Positions 61,887-64,000 of a stretch of 64,000 nucleotides of DNA are shown one piece after another. Under the pieces are notes generated by a model. That model was not told the DNA's origin and searched no databases. It saw nothing but the letters and a program-made list of their open reading frames with translations. Both the position numbers and the translations under genes were made by a program. The first letter of the stretch is position 1; each line of letters begins with the position of its first letter. Origin of the DNA: Azophilus sp965214305 (GTDB lineage Bacteria; Pseudomonadota; Gammaproteobacteria; Pseudomonadales; Azotimanducaceae); contig OZ243949.1 of assembly GCA_965214305.1 (NCBI GenBank), positions 2,542,001 to 2,606,000 on the forward strand. Direction: 5' to 3'.

Positions 61887-63548
61887 TTACGTCTTTCCGG
61901 AAATAACCAGATCAACCAGGAAGGGCTTGCGAGATGCCAGCCCCTGATGGATGGCCGGGCCAACCTGATCCGGTTCGGTCACTTGGATACCATCAACACC
62001 CATGCCTCGTGCCATCTCAACGAACCCGAGTTGCGGGTTGGCGAGATCCATGTGTGGATAGGGGCGATTCGATTGGGCGTCGAAGCGAGCGCGGTAGATG
62101 TCCATGTTGTGCTTTAGTACCCGGTATTCGCGGTTCGAGAGAATGATGAAAATAATGGGCAATTGGTGGTGGGCCGCAGTCCAGAGGGCTTGAATGCTGT
62201 ACATGGCGGAGCCGTCACCCGATATCCCGAACACCGGTCTGCCGGGGTGCGCGACTTGGGTGCCGATGGCACCGGCGATGCCTTGGCCGATACCGCCGCC
62301 GCGGGCACCGTAGTAGTCCCCACGACGCTGAAAGTTGAAATGTTCCCACAATTCGAGCGAGGCGGTGATGCTTTCGTCGGCAACAATCACGTCTTGCGGA
62401 GCGGCCTGTGCGACTTCGTGCAGGGCCCGAGCCGGTGTCATGGGCCGCTGCTCCCAGAGCTTCTCAAGGCGCGCCCGGGCTGCCTCCCGCGCCTTTGCGG
62501 CATCGACGGCGAGGCTGGTATTGCGGGCCTCGGCGGCTTCGGCAAAGCGCCCGCCGTGCGCCCGCAGCCCCTCGGTCAGTGCGGCCAGGGAAATAGCTAG
62601 GTCGCCGGTTAATCCGATATCGGGCGTGCCGTTGAACTCGAACCACTGTGCGGAATTTTGCAATTCGATCAGGGTAATGTCGGTCGGCATTGGGTTGGCC
62701 GCTTCAAACCAGAGTTCGTCGAAAGTGGACCCGCCGACCAGAAATACCAAGTCGCGGTCGGCCAATGTGCGGCGAACCTGTGCCGTATCGAACGGCAAAC
62801 GGCCCCGATAGTTGGGGTGCCAACCCGGAAAGACCACTTGGGCGCGCAAGCCGACTTGCCAGACGGGAGCGCCAATGGTTTCGGCGAAAGCGACCAGCGC
62901 CTCTCCGGCGCCGGCGGTGGCAATATCGTCCCCCGCGACGATAGCCGGGGCTTGGCAGTCCGTTAGCGATTGCACGGCGTCGGCCAGCCCGTCGGCGGCG
63001 GGCGGATGGTGCGGATGGGTGCGAGCCGGCGTCACATCGGTGATGCTCGTTTCCGCTTCCATAATGTTTACCGGCAAAGAGATGAAAACCGGTCCGGCGG
63101 GCGGTTGGCTGGCGATACGGAAAGCACGGCGCAGCATGGGTGCCACTTCGTCGGGGCTTTGCGGCTCGGCGCTCCACTTGGTAACCGGTGCGGCCATGGC
63201 GGCCAAATCGTGACTGAGCAACGGGCTGCGCAGGCGCAGGCGCGTATCCTGCTGCCCCGCCGTTACCAACATGGGTGAGCGCGTTTTCAGGGCGCCGTAC
63301 ATCATGCCGATGGCATTGCCGAGGCCGGGTGCGACATGCAGGTTGACGACGGGCACCTTGCCGGCGCCTTGGGCGTAATAGTTGGCGGCGCCAACGGCGA
63401 TGCCTTCGTGCAGCGCGACGAAGTAGCGCAATTGGGGGTAGTCCACAAGACGGTCGAGCAGCGAGTTTTCGGTTGTGCCGGGGTTGCCGAAGATGCTGTC
63501 CACGCCCTGGGCGACGAGACTTTCCATAAAGACCTGTTGTGCGCGCAT
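61887..63548 (-). CDS. ThDP-dependent 2-oxoacid decarboxylase (benzoylformate decarboxylase-like)
   Basis: 553 residues, the normal length of the family. N-terminal PYR domain with FGNPGTTENSLLDRL and the ThDP-activating Glu48 in ALHEGIAVGAANYYAQG; central domain VAGDDIATAGAGEAL; C-terminal PP domain FGISGDGSAMYSIQALWTAAHHQLPIIFIILSNREY with the GDG...N ThDP/Mg motif. HDL in SPLLSHDLAAMA is where the active-site His pair of benzoylformate decarboxylase falls. Probably decarboxylates an aryl or alkyl 2-oxoacid to an aldehyde; adjacent to a 2-hydroxyacid oxidase. Confidence 0.9.
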   Translation of the reverse strand: MRAQQVFMESLVAQGVDSIFGNPGTTENSLLDRLVDYPQLRYFVALHEGIAVGAANYYAQGAGKVPVVNLHVAPGLGNAIGMMYGALKTRSPMLVTAGQQDTRLRLRSPLLSHDLAAMAAPVTKWSAEPQSPDEVAPMLRRAFRIASQPPAGPVFISLPVNIMEAETSITDVTPARTHPHHPPAADGLADAVQSLTDCQAPAIVAGDDIATAGAGEALVAFAETIGAPVWQVGLRAQVVFPGWHPNYRGRLPFDTAQVRRTLADRDLVFLVGGSTFDELWFEAANPMPTDITLIELQNSAQWFEFNGTPDIGLTGDLAISLAALTEGLRAHGGRFAEAAEARNTSLAVDAAKAREAARARLEKLWEQRPMTPARALHEVAQAAPQDVIVADESITASLELWEHFNFQRRGDYYGARGGGIGQGIAGAIGTQVAHPGRPVFGISGDGSAMYSIQALWTAAHHQLPIIFIILSNREYRVLKHNMDIYRARFDAQSNRPYPHMDLANPQLGFVEMARGMGVDGIQVTEPDQVGPAIHQGLASRKPFLVDLVISGKT

Positions 63549-63557
63549 TTTGGATAC

Positions 63558-63802
63558 TCAGGTTGTCAGTTCGTTTAGATTCGCAAAGAGCTCAAGCGCT
63601 TCCGGGTTGGCCAGCGCAGAGGTGTTTTTGAGTGCTCTCCCGTGAATGATATCGCGCACCGCCAGTTCCGCGACCTTACCGCTCATCGTTCTCGGCGCAT
63701 CCGCAACGGCGATGATTTTTTCGGGACATGGCGGGGCGAGGCCCGGGTACGGATTTCCGCGGCGATTTGCTCCGCATTCGGTTGCCAGAGTGCCTTGTTC
63801 AT
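63558..63802 (-). pseudogene. Acetoacetyl-CoA synthetase remnant: N-terminus joined to C-terminus
   Basis: From an ATG at 63802 the frame reads MNKALWQPNAEQIA, the start of AacS-type acyl-CoA synthetases. It is followed directly by AEIRTRASPRHVP and, after a one-base shift in the A6 run at about 63713-63718, by KIIAVADAPRTMSGK and LAVRDIIHGRALKN...ALANPEALELF, the end of the same enzyme. About 550 residues are missing. Same start-plus-end decay as the TonB receptor at 35828. Confidence 0.75.
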
Positions 63803-63870
63803 TGCCCAAGCCGCTTAGCCTGCCTGTGCCAACAACGCTGCGAATCGAGATTTAGAGGGGGCATCATCGG

Positions 63871-63991
63871 TCGGCGAGTGGGTCTGCGCGCTTGCCCTTG
63901 CCGCGCCGTTCAGCTCGCTCCATGCCCTCTCATACAGTAGGAAGCGGGTGCCCAGTGCGGCAAGGGCAAGCGCGCAGACCCACTCTTTTCG
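63871..63991. repeat. Repeat family C, copy 3 with inverted loop
   Basis: Perfect 28-bp arms 63877-63904 and 63957-63984 (left arm starts AGTGGGTCTGCGCGCTTGCC) around a 52-base loop. The flanks are in the same orientation as copies 1 and 2, but the loop (CAGCTCGCTCCATGCCCTCT ... GGAAGCGGGTGCCCA) is the reverse complement of theirs. The rest of 63803-64000 has no gene. Confidence 0.8.
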
Positions 63992-64000
63992 CGACCTCCG

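Noticed and set aside
1..64000. tRNA, rRNA or other housekeeping RNA genes
   Set aside because: I scanned for TTCGANTC-type T-loops with matching acceptor stems and for rRNA signatures and found none I could fold convincingly.

Overview
The window is dense, GC-rich proteobacterial DNA and looks like an uncultured, free-living or symbiotic marine-type gammaproteobacterium. Supporting genes are mpl, scpAB, trpS, cbb3 oxidase (ccoNOQP), DUF2333, a DsbD-alpha protein, TonB receptors and many Na+-coupled transporters (NhaA, NhaC-type, DASS, DAACS). The assignment rests on gene content only; no rRNA or tRNA gene was seen.

Layout. 1-4.4 kb: mpl (cut by the left edge), PPi-dependent phosphofructokinase, a RhuM remnant and a HigBA-type toxin-antitoxin pair. 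4.4-11.7 kb (minus strand): membrane pyrophosphatase hppA, DUF2333, a TonB receptor and a lipoprotein. 11.7-19.8 kb: DsbD-alpha, aroQ, purH, purD, a cyclic-nucleotide-binding protein and a DinG-like helicase. 20-28.5 kb: YIP1 and ccoNOQP, then envelope glycosyltransferases and exported proteins. 28.7-38 kb: hemH, three Na+-linked transporters, an Lrp regulator, and two DUF1538 proteins with a P-II-like protein. 38.2-46.2 kb: trpS-scpA-scpB-lapA, a ComEA-like protein and a polysaccharide cluster (SDR, WbpL-type, WbpM-type). 46.6-53 kb: acyl-CoA genes, CDGSH, DUF349 and DAACS.

53-58.6 kb is a complete type II-C CRISPR-Cas locus. A divergent tracrRNA on the minus strand is recognisable by its anti-repeat, a TTGACA promoter and a terminator. 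It is followed by cas9 (all nuclease motifs present but one +1 frameshift), cas1, cas2 and a two-repeat array with Neisseria-like repeats. The array is followed by a run of 19 G that may mark an assembly problem.

58.9-63.8 kb holds an FMN 2-hydroxyacid oxidase and a ThDP-dependent 2-oxoacid decarboxylase. Between them is a probable selenoprotein: an ArsC-like thioredoxin-fold gene with an in-frame TGA in a UxxC motif, followed by a 7-bp hairpin placed like a bacterial SECIS.

Intergenic space is packed with three short repeat families. A has TAGTG(G/T)C terminal inverted repeats. B has CTAGGAGCC ends, often abutting or supplying TAG stop codons. C is a hairpin family with 28-30 bp perfect arms whose sequences covary between copies. 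Several genes survive only as start-plus-end remnants (a TonB receptor, an acetoacetyl-CoA synthetase, RhuM), which suggests deletion-driven gene decay.
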